Shown here piece after piece: positions 12,923 through 23,200 of a stretch of 64,000 nucleotides of DNA. Source of the DNA: Saussurea involucrata. Its lineage: Eukaryota > Streptophyta > Magnoliopsida > Asterales > Asteraceae. Both the position numbers and the translations under genes were made by a program. The stretch spans positions 235,220,350 to 235,284,349 of the forward strand of contig CM066321.1 of NCBI GenBank assembly GCA_033807775.1. Direction: 5' to 3'. Under the pieces are notes generated by a model. That model saw nothing but the letters and a program-made list of their open reading frames with translations, ran no database searches and was not told the DNA's origin. Each line of letters opens with the position of its first letter. Positions within the stretch are counted from its first letter, which is position 1.

Positions 12923-13082
12923 TTATATGAAATATTTATTAATTTAATATTTAACTTGGTGAAATTTTCGGATATATATATATATATATTTATTTTGTTA
13001 TATGAAATATTTATTTCGGATATACTAAAACTTGTGTAAATATTAAATTGAGAGATTAATTGAAATGAGATGGAGTTGAAAA
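11053..13082. other. AT-rich intergenic DNA with TA microsatellites
   Basis: No gene was found on either strand. (TA)n tracts lie near 11597-11630, 11851-11866, 12883-12918 and 12973-12990. If the KNAT3-like gene were intact, its second and later exons would be expected here on the minus strand. I saw no KNOX, ELK or homeodomain coding sequence. Confidence 0.6.
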
Positions 13083-13089
13083 TCAAACC

Positions 13090-13586
13090 TGAGCGGCAGC
13101 GACGTTTCTAGAATGACTGTTGAAATCAGGTGAATTTTGAGAAGACATTACAGCTGCAGCGGCGATGATTGAATCGTTAGAAACTTGCGGAATTCCGTCA
13201 TCTCCTCTTACATCACTAACGTTCCTCTGTAGTATCGATCTCGACAGCCACTGATTATTGTTATTACTACTGTTACCAGCTTGCTGCTGCTGAGACGACG
13301 TCGTAGCTGCAGAATCTGAATTATTATTGTTCGTTTGTAGGTTGAGGAAGATATTACTATTATTATTAGCGTCTCCGGTTCGGCCGCCGAACTGACCTTG
13401 TTGTCGGAGAATTGCGCTATTAAGCCAGTGGTCTTTACCGGCGCCGGCGGAGCGGGAAGAGTGAGCGGCGGATGCGAGGTGGTGGTGTTCTGGTAGAATC
13501 GTTCGGAGGACGGAGTTATTGTCGGTGTCGGAAAAATGTTGTTGTAAGGCCATATCTTGGGAGATATGGTTTGGATGATACGCCAT
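13090..13586 (-). CDS. KNAT3/4/5-like class II KNOX homeobox gene, exon 1 only
   Basis: An ATG at 13586 opens 165 codons that resemble the N-terminus of Arabidopsis KNAT3. It has MAYHPNHISQD at the start, HWLNSAILR near residue 53, NIFLNLQT near 78 and NQWLSRSILQRN near 111. These sit in Asn/Gln/Ser-rich linkers. Class II KNOX proteins are nuclear TALE homeodomain transcription factors. The frame stays open to a consensus splice donor (CTCAG/GTTTGA) at about 13090, so the KNOX1/2, ELK and homeodomain exons would lie downstream. None was found between 13090 and base 1. It could be a gene with a transposon-swollen first intron or an orphan 5' fragment. Identification comes from recalled family sequence; motif order makes it fairly secure. 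Confidence 0.8.
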
Positions 13587-13817
13587 TAACTAGAATATAT
13601 ATATATATATATATACCTGGTGTGTAAGAATTGTTTTCGCCGGTGATGATGATGCTGCGGAGGTGGTGCACCAGGCTTTTGGTTGTACCAATCAAGAGCG
13701 AGAAGAGATTGAATTCCAGAGAGAGAGAGAGAAAGCGACGAATATAATAATCAATAATGTGAAGAAGGTATACATATACATTTCAGGGAGTCAATCTTCA
13801 CTGATGGCGGGTAAAAC

Positions 13818-13824
13818 TTTATAG
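13818..13824 (-). promoter_or_regulatory. TATA box of the KNAT3-like gene
   Basis: CTATAAA on the minus strand, about 230 bp upstream of the ATG. It is followed by a CT-rich leader (13720-13740) typical of plant 5' UTRs, which implies a transcript start near 13790. A (TA)n tract at 13592-13613 lies just before the ATG. Confidence 0.5.
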
Positions 13825-13829
13825 AGTTT

Positions 13830-14190
13830 TATTTAACCTATAGTAAATTACACTTTTGGTCCCTGTGATTGATATAAATAATCAACTCTTGTCCTTTTGT
13901 TTAACTGATTACAGTTTTAGTTATTATGATTGTCATTTTACTTTAGTTTTGGTATCTGAGAAAAGTCCGTTAAGTCATATTTTGGTCTTTTAATACTTTT
14001 TTAATCCTTAATCCTTTTGTTTTATCAGCTTTTTTTTATTAAAAGTAATTTCAATGTATAAATGCTTAATGCTAGTGTACAACCTGTTGATTCACCCCAA
14101 TCTTCTCCCCAATCTTCGGGTGACTCCCTCCCCATCTGACCATCTTCTCTTACCAAAAACAATAAAATAGACCGAAATCAAAAACAAAAT
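13830..14190. other. intergenic, upstream of the KNAT3-like promoter
   Basis: No gene was seen. Phrases such as TTTTGGTCCCTGTGATTG resemble tails of dispersed plant repeats. The stretch ends where the E0 LTR begins. Confidence 0.4.
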
Positions 14191-15099
14191 TGTTAGTCCC
14201 GAAGGATTATACAAGTTTGTAGAAGAGGGAGGAGGGGGGGGGGAGGGTTGAATACAAATACAAGATTTTTATCTTTAAAATTGTTTATTGATATAATCAA
14301 ACAATTTACAGTTTATTGTGGAATAATATCAAGTATAAAACCTAATCTAAACAAACTAAGAGAATCACACAGATTTCTTGCACTAGAAAAGATAGAGAGA
14401 AAATAAGAAAACCTAAAGAAAGATTTTCTTGGCACTAAGTAGTTCAGCGAAGGAAAGACAAGCTCTTCAGAAATGAAGTAGGGTTTCTTATTTATACTAC
14501 ATGCATTAAATGCAAGTCAGTTCAACTTTACACGTGGCAGCGTCTGATTGGTTACATGGATTTGACTTTAGCAAACATCTTAGTGGCCGCATGATGAACA
14601 GTGTAGTTGCAGAGTGGTTTGTACGATCTTGGACAAAGGGTTGTCTTTCTAACAAATCGTACAAGGCGTGCAAAGAGATAAGACAAAATTAACTTGTAGA
14701 ACAGCCTTCATGAATAACGATCGCTGAATAATGGACAAGTCTTGGCTTCGCTGATATCCGCATCAGGTCACTAGTAGACTTAGTCACTCGTTCGTCAGCT
14801 TGGTCTTCGATTTCAGCTTTGAACTCAGTTGTCGCGAATCTTGTCTTCAGGGATCATAAGCAAACAATTACATGATAAGCATTCAGCGATCATCAGCAAG
14901 ACTGAACAGGCTCAGGTCTCGCTGATGTACAGTTTTTGCTGAAGTATGAATTTAAAGAACACATGTTTCCATCAGCGATACTAAACAGACTTAGTATATT
15001 TTCTTAGATGGTGAAACACTAATACATATTGTTTAATTACAATTTTCACTAAGTAATTCTAAGAGTCATTATCAAATCACTGAAGGGTTTGGATCAACA
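14191..15099 (-). repeat. E0 3' LTR (minus-strand Copia-type element)
   Basis: A 909-bp TG...CA block. On the minus strand it is preceded by a purine tract (AGGAGGAGAT), so it is a 3' LTR with internal sequence continuing to higher coordinates (15100-15273, then 33113-33460 beyond G1). LTR promoter landmarks on the minus strand are CACGTG at 14531-14536, a CATTTAATG-type motif near 14503, and a TATA-like TATAAATAAG at 14487-14496. The D1 and D2 LTRs have the same arrangement. The other LTR is not in the window. Confidence 0.75.
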
Positions 15100-15273
15100 A
15101 TCTCCTCCTATTTGATGATGACAAAGCAATAAAGGAAAGATGCTAAGTTAAAAACATAAGGATAAAAAAGGACTCATAAAATACGTGTCCCATTTACTGT
15201 TTTCAGGGACCTTTTCTAGTACTGATGGAGTAAAGTACTTCACTAAATTTTTTCATTACTTCGTAAATACAAG

Positions 15274-17088
15274 TGTAAAGCCCGCACTCCGGTATGCCTT
15301 TTTCTTTATTATTTTTATTAATTTCTTTTTAAAATCTTCTCCCTAGCTTGGTGTTCGTTAGCAGAATTAGACGAAATGGGACAAAAAGTTAACGGGGTCA
15401 ACTCGTTTTGGGTTTTATGCAAGGAAAGGAAGTTGAGGGGCCATTTGGGTCAATGCACCAAACTTGTGCAAGGGACCAGCCATATGACCGATCCCCTCCC
15501 CCTTCCCCTTTCATTTTCACTTAAACAACTCCCAAAAACCTTTTCCCCATCCCCCTTTGTTGTGTGTTCGGCCAAGAAGAGAACTAGAGAGAGAGAGAGA
15601 AAGAAAGAAGCTGAGAGAGTGAGAGAGAAACCGAGAGGGTGATAGAGGTTGCTGCCGGCGACGAGGAGAGAGGAGGAAGGAGGCGATCGCCGGCAAGTTT
15701 GGTCGGAAAAGAGGAGGAAGAAGGGTTCGTCGAGGTAAGTTCGTCTATTTCTCGTTTGTTGTTATCGTATGTCAAAGAAACGCCGCCAACCACCACCGCC
15801 GCCGGAGGCGGCAGGGGGTGGTGCACGGCTGTTGTCCAGCCTAGGGTAACCCATATTCAGTAGTTCATATGCTTTTCGGATCTGTTGGGATTAAGCCACG
15901 ACTTAATGGGTTTATAATCAATAGTGTCATTTCATGTGAAAATTTAGTAATCTGCCACTGTTTTGCTTAAACCGTAACGTTTTCCTCGTAACTCGGATTG
16001 GGGCGAAATCGGTGCCAAAAGTTCCCATTTTGAGTCTAGTAACTTTTCTATGTTTTGTGCAAAAACCAGTTCGGAACGTAGCTTAGGTCAAATCGTCGTT
16101 TTGTACTGAAAGGTTCTGTTTTCGCTGTTCTGCGAACCGTTTTTGTAAAATCCGTATTAAACTGTAGAAAAATCGTTAGGAGGAGTATAATATATCCTTG
16201 GAACCCTAACTCAGAACACTTTCTGGTGATGTAATGTGATTGGGGATTTTCTGTGTTTGGGGAGGTCGGAACAGGTCCCGAACAGACCTGTTTGGTTAGA
16301 CAGAAAAGTAGTTTTAGCGACAGTTGTTCGTGCGTCATGTTTTAGGGTTCGGACCTCGTGTTAATGCGTTTTAACATTTGTTTAGGTATTGGGAAGTGAT
16401 CCCGGATTGGTGGAGCTGGAACTGTTGTTCGTGAGCTAGGCGCGCTTACGAAGTGAGTTCTCTCACCGCGTAGTTAGGAATTTCATGTGTAACGTTATTG
16501 TGTTACGTGTTATTACGTGTTTACGTGAACTAGTTGGGATGTGATAAATAGTTGTGATTGTTGAATTAATATGTGAATGGTATGTGTTTTGTGTACACCT
16601 CGGTGGGACTGAGGGGCTCGGTGGGACCGAAGGCTCGGTGGGACTGAGCTTGCATCAATATATTTTTGTGTACTCGGTGGGACTGAGGTTCGTATTTATA
16701 CATTAATTATTATTTGGTTTCTATTCGTGGTGATAGTGATGTTACCTACTTGCGAGTAGGAGCGATATACGTGGGGTTGCTACCTGCGTGTGTGGTAGGA
16801 CTCACTAAGCGTTTAGCTTACCCTTTCCCAATATGTTGTGATTTCAGGTGCGAGCGGCAGTCGGGCTTGACGGTACACACAAAGCGCGGGCGCCGAGAAT
16901 TGTTGGAATTTACACTTTTAAACTTTTAGATTTTATTTATAATATTTCCGCTGCATAAATTCTTTTGACTGTTTGAGTTGACGATATTAACTTTAATTGA
17001 GTTACGGTTTATTAAAAATGTGGTTGTTTTATAATGGAATATATGTTTTAGAAAATTTAAATTTCCTTATAACTTTTGGGACGTTACA
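15274..17088 (+). repeat. G1 5' LTR
   Basis: 1815 bp, TGTAAAGCCCGC...GACGTTACA, matching 31254-33107 apart from scattered substitutions and small indels. A short GA-rich tract lies at about 15584-15640. Confidence 0.95.
16599..16687 (+). repeat. palindromic repeat array in G1 5' LTR
   Basis: Four 15-bp units CTCGGTGGGACYGA(G/A) begin at 16599, 16617, 16634 and 16673. Each folds as CTCGGT/ACYGAG around a GGG loop. The C-to-T changes leave a G-U pair. The 3' LTR has five units (32581, 32598, 32636, 32653, 32692). Confidence 0.85.
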
Positions 17089-17091
17089 ACT

Positions 17092-17103
17092 TGGTATCAG
17101 AGC
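17092..17103 (+). other. G1 primer binding site (tRNA-iMet)
   Basis: TGGTATCAGAGC, three bases after the LTR end, complementary to the 3' end of plant initiator tRNA-Met. Confidence 0.95.
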
Positions 17104-17292
17104 AAAGCTTGAGTGAATCAAACACATCTCGGTGTGTTTGGTCTCAAGTTGCGGCTATGAAGTTTTAAACTCTTTTACTAAAATCTTTGAGAATAAGGGA
17201 AAAAGGAAAACCCGTTTGGGAAACGGTGATCGGGGGCGCAGTGTGTACAGTCAGTCGACGCTATGTGGGAAGGTACAGTGCTTAGTGTATTT

Positions 17293-18048
17293 ATTGCTTT
17301 CTAGGCATAGGGTATGCATGCTAGATTGCCTATGTTGTTTACACTGTACTGTATGATGACTGCTTGCTAGTAGGAATCAATGCTAGTTATAGTAGGTTGT
17401 TAAGTGAAGGCCCTATAGGTTGTATGCAGTCAGAATCATATAGCCTCAGAATATTTGATTTAGTTCTATTGCGCAGCTCTTGTTTGAGTCCAACCGTTCT
17501 AGGATAGAATCTTGTATTCGAATGTCTATTTGATTCACGCTGCATGCGACTGGGTATTCGCGAGGCAACTCGTTATGGCTAACAGGGATTCCGTTGTAGC
17601 AAGGGTAGTGGGATGAGATGAAATTCCTAGTGAGCTGGGAATAGCGTTTACATATGAGTACGTATGCAAAATTGCTTTCTAGAACATAGAAGTATGTATG
17701 CTAGATTGCTTGGTGCTTAATACACTGTATTGTATGGTTGTTGCTTGCTATTAGGGACTTATGCTAACTTTGATAGGTTGTTAAGCGAATGCACTATAGG
17801 TTGTATGCGGTAGGAACCGAATAGCCTTAGAATGTTGGATTTAGTTCTATTGCGCAACTCTTGTTTGAGTCCAACCGTTGTAGGATAGAATCCTATATTC
17901 GAATGTCTATCTGGTTTCACTGTATACGACTGTGCGTTTACGAGGCGACTCGTCAGGGTTAGTGGGGGTCCCGTTCTAGCAAGGGTAGTGGGTTGTTACG
18001 ACTTTTCTAGGGAGCTAGGAAAAGTGTTTACATATGCCGGAGTGGACA
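17293..18048 (+). repeat. 378-bp tandem duplication in the G1 leader
   Basis: Two diverged units (17293-17670 and 17671 to about 18048) each run from ATTGCTTTCTAG through TTTAGTTCTATTGCGCA and GAGTCCAACCGTT to CATATG. They occupy the place where the Gag capsid coding would be expected. Neither encodes a recognisable Gag. Confidence 0.8.
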
Positions 18049-18222
18049 TATGTGTTTGTTTGTGGTAAGCAACTACTTGGACGTCCCGGGACAGGACTCG
18101 AAACGAGTAAGGATAGGTGTGAAGGGTAGTAGCAGAGCTCCTACTATCTGAAGCACAGGATCCATACTCGAGTCGGGAGAGTCACGAGGGAGCCAAGGAG
18201 TGGAGCGTGAGTGTAGTAGGGG

Positions 18223-18340
18223 TGTTTTAAGTGTGGCCAACCCGGTCACCTTAGCCGGGATTGTAAGGTACCGCTAGTGGTCTGTTTCAACTGTAATCAG
18301 ACGGGCCATGTAAAGGCCAACTGTCCTAGAGCAGGGGTAG
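18223..18340 (+). pseudogene. G1 gag C-terminus with two CCHC zinc knuckles
   Basis: Translation gives CFKCGQPGHLSRDC followed by CFNCNQTGHVKANC, the double zinc knuckle of a Gypsy nucleocapsid that binds element RNA. The upstream Gag capsid domain is absent and replaced by duplicated leader sequence. This is a remnant, not a complete gene. Confidence 0.85.
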
Positions 18341-18447
18341 CTATTGGGGGTGGAGCATAGAGGGCGCCTGGGAATGCCCCGTTACGTATTATCGATGGTC
18401 GAGCAGGTCTGCCGGGGGCGGGAGCGGCTCGAGGTAGAGTTCACTAG

Positions 18448-19031
18448 TTGACGGTGGATGAGGCGCAGGCGACGCCTAAAGTGGTTACAGGTACGTTCCT
18501 AGTTAACTCGGTGCCTGCGGTTGTGATGTTTGATAGCGGGGCTACTCACTCTTTTGTGTCTCACACTTTTAGCGAGGGTTTGGGCCGAGTGGTAGGACGT
18601 TTGAGTCATCCTCTTGTTGTTGAGGTGGCTGATGATAGGACCTTGACGGTCACGGACGTGTTTCGCGGGTGCACTTTAGAGATCTCAGGAGTGCGGTCTC
18701 CCATTGACCTGATCCCGATCGCTATGCGGGAGCTTTGTGTGATTGTGGGCATGGATTGGATGGATAAGTTCGACGCGGAGATTGTTTGTCGTCACAAACA
18801 AGTGCGAGTTCGAACCCCAAGCGGGGGAGAACTGTTAGTGCAGGGAGATTCGTTTTGACGGACGACGGCCATATGTTCGGCTGCGAGAGCTCGGAGGTAC
18901 CTTCGGCATAGTGGTCAGGGATATTTGGCATACGTGATAGACACGCGTGTTGGGGAAGCGAAGGAGTCTGCGAAAGACGTGCCAGTGGTACGGGAGTTCA
19001 CCGACGTATTTCCCGAGGATTTTCCGGGGAT
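18448..19031 (+). pseudogene. G1 aspartic protease and start of RT, split by D1
   Basis: Retropepsin has the active-site block VMFDSGATHSFVS near 18520 and the second conserved block IVGMDWMDKFDAEI near 18740, so both catalytic landmarks are present. A TGA at 18856 interrupts the usual Gag-Pol frame. Downstream, VVREFTDVFPEDFPGIP (18985-19035), the spacer before RT in this group, is cut by D1 after ACCTC and continues at 28465. Confidence 0.88.
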
Positions 19032-19036
19032 ACCTC

Positions 19037-20062
19037 TGTTGGTTCCCGTTTTGCTTTAAACAAGATTATCAGATCTATTAGTTCGAGTTTATGTTTGATG
19101 CGGAAGCGTATTTGAAGAACTAACAGATATGTTTGATAGATTTAGAACACAATATAAATAAACAGTGAACAGGAAATAATATCTCAAAGTTTACTGAATA
19201 TATATATATCAAGAACAGATTTAAGAACGGTGAGTATACAAAGCTTTAAACAGATATGACTCTAAATGTGCATAAGCTATGTGTTCTTGATGTTCGATTG
19301 AAGTGTTCTTGTTTTTCTGTTTTTGTGTGTTGTTCTATATTCTTATGTTAGGAAGAACTCAACATGATTCTTCCTTTTATACTACTCTTAGAAGACTATG
19401 AAGTAGGTCACTGTTCCTTTTACGGCATGAATAGTAAACTGGATGGTGTGAACAGTTGTTTGAGCCATGCACATTTAATGGAGCAGATGTACTTTTGGTA
19501 AATGCATTAAATGGCGCAGACGTCTATTTTGTACCATGCCCTATTGAGTCCACTCAGAGCTTGACACGTGTTTTGACAGTACTTTTCCATGCAAGTTGAT
19601 GAACAGGTCTTGGAACAGTAGCAAGATATTATAAATATCTTCCTAGTCTTTAGAGGACCATAGAGGCTCTGTAATGTGTTACAGAGGTTCTGCGGTCTGG
19701 TTCCTCTGTAAAGTAGTCTTCTCCGGATTCCGAGTCTTTGGTTGTTTACTTCTGCAGAGCTTCTGTCAAGGGTGGCAGAGGTTCTGTGGCTCGGTCCTCT
19801 GTGAGAAGTCTTCTTGGTTCCTTGTCTTCTGATGTTGTCCGCATAGGCTCTGTTATTGGTAACAGAGGTTCTGCGGTCTTGGTCTTCTGAAAGCGTCCTT
19901 CTGTAGTTTCCTCGGTCTTTGATCACTCTTGATCAAACTTCCTTTGATTCTTCTGAGATGCCCGGCAGAGCTTCTGTTGCGCTCAGCAGAGCTTCTGTGG
20001 AAGTTCTTCTGTACTTGGCCATTTTTCAATACTTCTAATATTTCAGAATATTGGAGCTAACA
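19037..20062 (-). repeat. D1 3' LTR
   Basis: 1026 bp. It reads TGTTGGTTCCCG on the plus strand and ends GAGCTAACA. It aligns without gaps to 27439-28464; the visible differences are near 19470 (CAC/CGC) and 19844 (ATA/AGA). Confidence 0.96.
19667..19867. repeat. three covarying inverted repeats in the D1 LTR
   Basis: CTCTGTAA-tgtg-TTACAGAG (19667-19686), CTTCTGTCA-aggg-TGGCAGAGG (19760-19781, two wobble pairs) and CTCTGTTA-ttgg-TAACAGAG (19848-19867). All have a 4-base loop. The stem bases next to the loop differ in a paired manner. Equivalent hairpins lie in the 5' LTR, shifted by 8402 bp. Confidence 0.8.
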
Positions 20063-20075
20063 ATCTCCCCCTAAG
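20063..20075 (-). other. D1 polypurine tract
   Basis: CTTAGGGGGAGAT on the minus strand, abutting the 3' LTR. It primes plus-strand DNA synthesis and fixes element orientation. Confidence 0.92.
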
Positions 20076-20235
20076 TATTGAAAAATAAAAGGTTGAATTT
20101 ATGCATTTTAACCTAAGTAAAGAAGAGGTTAAACAATACCTCAGAAGATTATTTCATTCATTTTGGAATTTATGCCAGAGGTATTTACATTTGAGTACAC
20201 AGAAATAAACGTTGACAGAGATTCTTTGAAGAGAC

Positions 20236-23200
20236 TCAGATTTTTGCATTTGGGAAGTCGTCGAACTTTCTGTTGTCTTTTCCTACTTCCTTGAGTTCTT
20301 CATAGAATTTGTGACAGAGATTTCGTAAGCCGAGTGTAGCATCAATCTCTTTGATCATCATCAGAGAAGATTCTTCGTTCATAAGCTCTGTTGCTTTATT
20401 CTCCTCTAGTATCTTTCTGAACATGTTCAGAGTATGGGTTGTGTACTTCTGACAGTCCATTGTCACAAACAGTTTCAGTTGATCAGCAGGATTCTTGAAT
20501 ACTAACCCGTACCTTGGAGTTTTGATGATTGAATTGGGTATGGCATTGGGTCGGCAGAAATCCTCTGGAGGTCTGATACTTAGAGTAGTTATGCCCAGAT
20601 CGATGGCTAGTTGAATGTCGAGCATGCTGTAGATTAGGAGCTTTTCACGCATCGCCTTTCTGAGAACTTGATAAGACCTTTTGTTGCAGTCGTCATTGAA
20701 GTTGTCTTTCGTCCATTGCAGAAGGTCAGGTAAGTCATAGGGATTGAGGTTTCGGATATCAGCATCAGAGAATTGATTTTCTGATCTGTCAGACCTTTTG
20801 ACTTTCCAGATGGTATACACCGTATGAGGATAGGTTCTCATTTTGGAGTATTTGCAATAGATTACCTTCTTTATTTTGTGAATGGAGTAAACTTGATTGA
20901 CTGGTTTTGACTTTGTAGAGGTGAAGATTGCATCGAATTCCTCTCTTAGCTTCTGATCTCGGACATGGGCTGGCAGATCGCTCTGGAAGTGCTGTCTGTA
21001 GAGATAACTGTAGACTTGTTCTTCCATTTGTTCAATGGTTGAAGTAGATCTTGGAATTGGTCTCCTTAGCTCATCCATCTTTCGAGTGATGTCTGCTACT
21101 CTACCTTATGTTACCTTAGCTGTGGGATTCAGGGATGGGTTTTCTGACAGAGGATTCAAGTTGAATGCCCAGTCTTCCTCTTCGGGTTTAGGAGTGATGA
21201 AGGCATTAAATGCACCTTTCATCAATTTCTCTGTAGCAACTGGCATCTTCTTCTTTGGCTCTTCTTCTGTCATTATTCCCTTGCCTTTATCTTTTGGCTT
21301 TGAGGTTTCAGATATTGAGTTTTGGATTTGTGTGGGTGGAACCTCTGTTGATTTGACAGTTGGAGGTTCTGTGGGTTTTGGGGTTGTATGCTCTGATGTT
21401 TTGGTTGTTGCCTCTGAAGGTTTTGATACTTCGGGTTGTGAGGTCTCTGTTGGTGAGGAGTCTTCGGGTCTTGGAGGTGGAATGTCAAAACGCTTTGCTG
21501 ATTGAAAAGCAGATACAAATTCCATTCTTCGAAGAATGAACTCTGCAGAGCGTTTTGGTCTTTGGGGTTTTCGAGCTATGGTTTTGACTCTAGTTCTGCT
21601 CGGGATTGGTTTTGAGGTTGGTGTTGGTTCTTTGGGTGAGGGTGGAGTTTGTTCTGAGGATGAGGATGCAAGATTGATTACCTTAGGTTCTGTGGTTGGT
21701 GCATCCTCTGGTGAGATAGAGGTGTTTTGCCTCTGTTGTTTTCCCTTCTGGGTTTCTGTTGTAGAGGGTTCTGCTGATTTCTCTGTAGTTTTTGCAGAAG
21801 CAGCCTCTGTAGTTTCCTTTGTTTTCTCCCCCTCAGGATGACCAGATGCTCCATCATCAGGATCATCCTGCCTTCTTTTAGCAGTAACTTCTGTTCTGCA
21901 GGTGTCTTGAGCTGCTTGCCTTGCTGCATTTTTCTTCATAGTTTCAAAGTAGATTGCGATCGAAGTTTTGAAGGCTTTGGTCGCACTTTTCTCGAACTCT
22001 GCAGCGGTTGTTTTGGCAATGTTAGTGGCAGAGGCGATGGCAGCAGCAGCAGAAGTTTCTGTAGTTGACTTCATTTCTGCAAGGGCTGCTTTAACCTCTG
22101 TGGATAAGGTATCCACTTTGGTATTTAATCCTGTAAGCGCGCCTGAAGTTGACTCTGTAAAAGACGTGAATGAGCTTTGCATCTCATTCAATGTTTGAGT
22201 TACAGAGGTTACAAAGGCTTGGAACTGATCCTTCGTAACATGTTCCTCTTGGGTAACCTCTGGAGGAACAACTCCTTCTCCAGAGTGAGTCCCTGTTCCT
22301 GGGACACCTTCGTTCACCCTTGTTTGTACGTTGGGGGTGGAAGGATTTCCATCTGATCCTCGAGAAGAAACCTGAGTTTCAGTCTCTACAGAAGTTCTGT
22401 GAAGAACATTGTCCAAATCCACTCCAGAGGTGGGTATCGGAATATTCTTCTGTTGACTCGGAGACTTGTCTAGAGTCTCTTCGTCATGGTGCTCTCTACT
22501 TCTCTCTGAAAGAAGTTTTGGCCCTACATTGTGCGTGTCAGAAGAAACGAATTCCTCTGTAGGGTGTTCTAGTGTGATCTGGGGCGATTGATCACGAACT
22601 ATAGGTGAGTCTCTCTGAGGAGACTCCCTAGGAATGGATTCCCCGGTTTCTGTGGGCGCAGAAGTCGAAAGAGTGACTTCTGGCTGTTTGGTTTGGGTAG
22701 GGATCGAGTTGTGCGACTCTATTTCAATGACACCTTCTGCAGCTAGACCTGCGGTGTCAGATGTGTGGGTTGCACTGGGAGGGGTTGAGGGATGTGTGCC
22801 TTCTGCAACTTCGGCATCTTTTCCTTTCTCATTTTCTTTTCCTCCAGACGTTTCTACCCTATCCTCTAAACCTATTTGCACCTCTTCTTCTGCAGTCTCT
22901 TGTCTTGGCAGAAGTGAATCAAGAACCTCTGTGAAGATTTGAGTTTGCAGAGGTGGTTCGATTCCTTCTGTTATTGTTTGCAGAGGAGAAGATGGTTTCT
23001 TCTTCTTTTATTTCCTCTTCTTTGGTTTTGGTGCTCCCTCCTTTGTAGATTTTGACTTTCTTTTTCTTTTGGAAGAGGGAGGGGCAGAGGGACCTTGGAT
23101 TTGTGGTGGAGATGAGGGTTCTGTGGGATGTTCAGTGGGTGGAGAAGATGGTTCTGCAGGAGTTTGTTGGATAGTAGAAGCAGAGGCAAGTTGTTCCTCT

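Noticed and set aside
13592..13613. A mini-intron in the 5' leader of the KNAT3-like gene (CAG/GTATAT...CTAG)
   Set aside because: It would be about 25-30 nt, too short for a plant intron; it is a TA microsatellite.
15376..15863. Short ORFs in the G1 LTR, repeated at 31356-31843
   Set aside because: They appear twice only because LTRs are duplicated; composition is low-complexity GA/CT and no domain is seen.
19507..19926. 139-codon minus-strand ORF in the D1 LTR, repeated at 27909-28328
   Set aside because: It overlaps the hairpin array and lies in the LTR; no protein features, and D2 lacks it.
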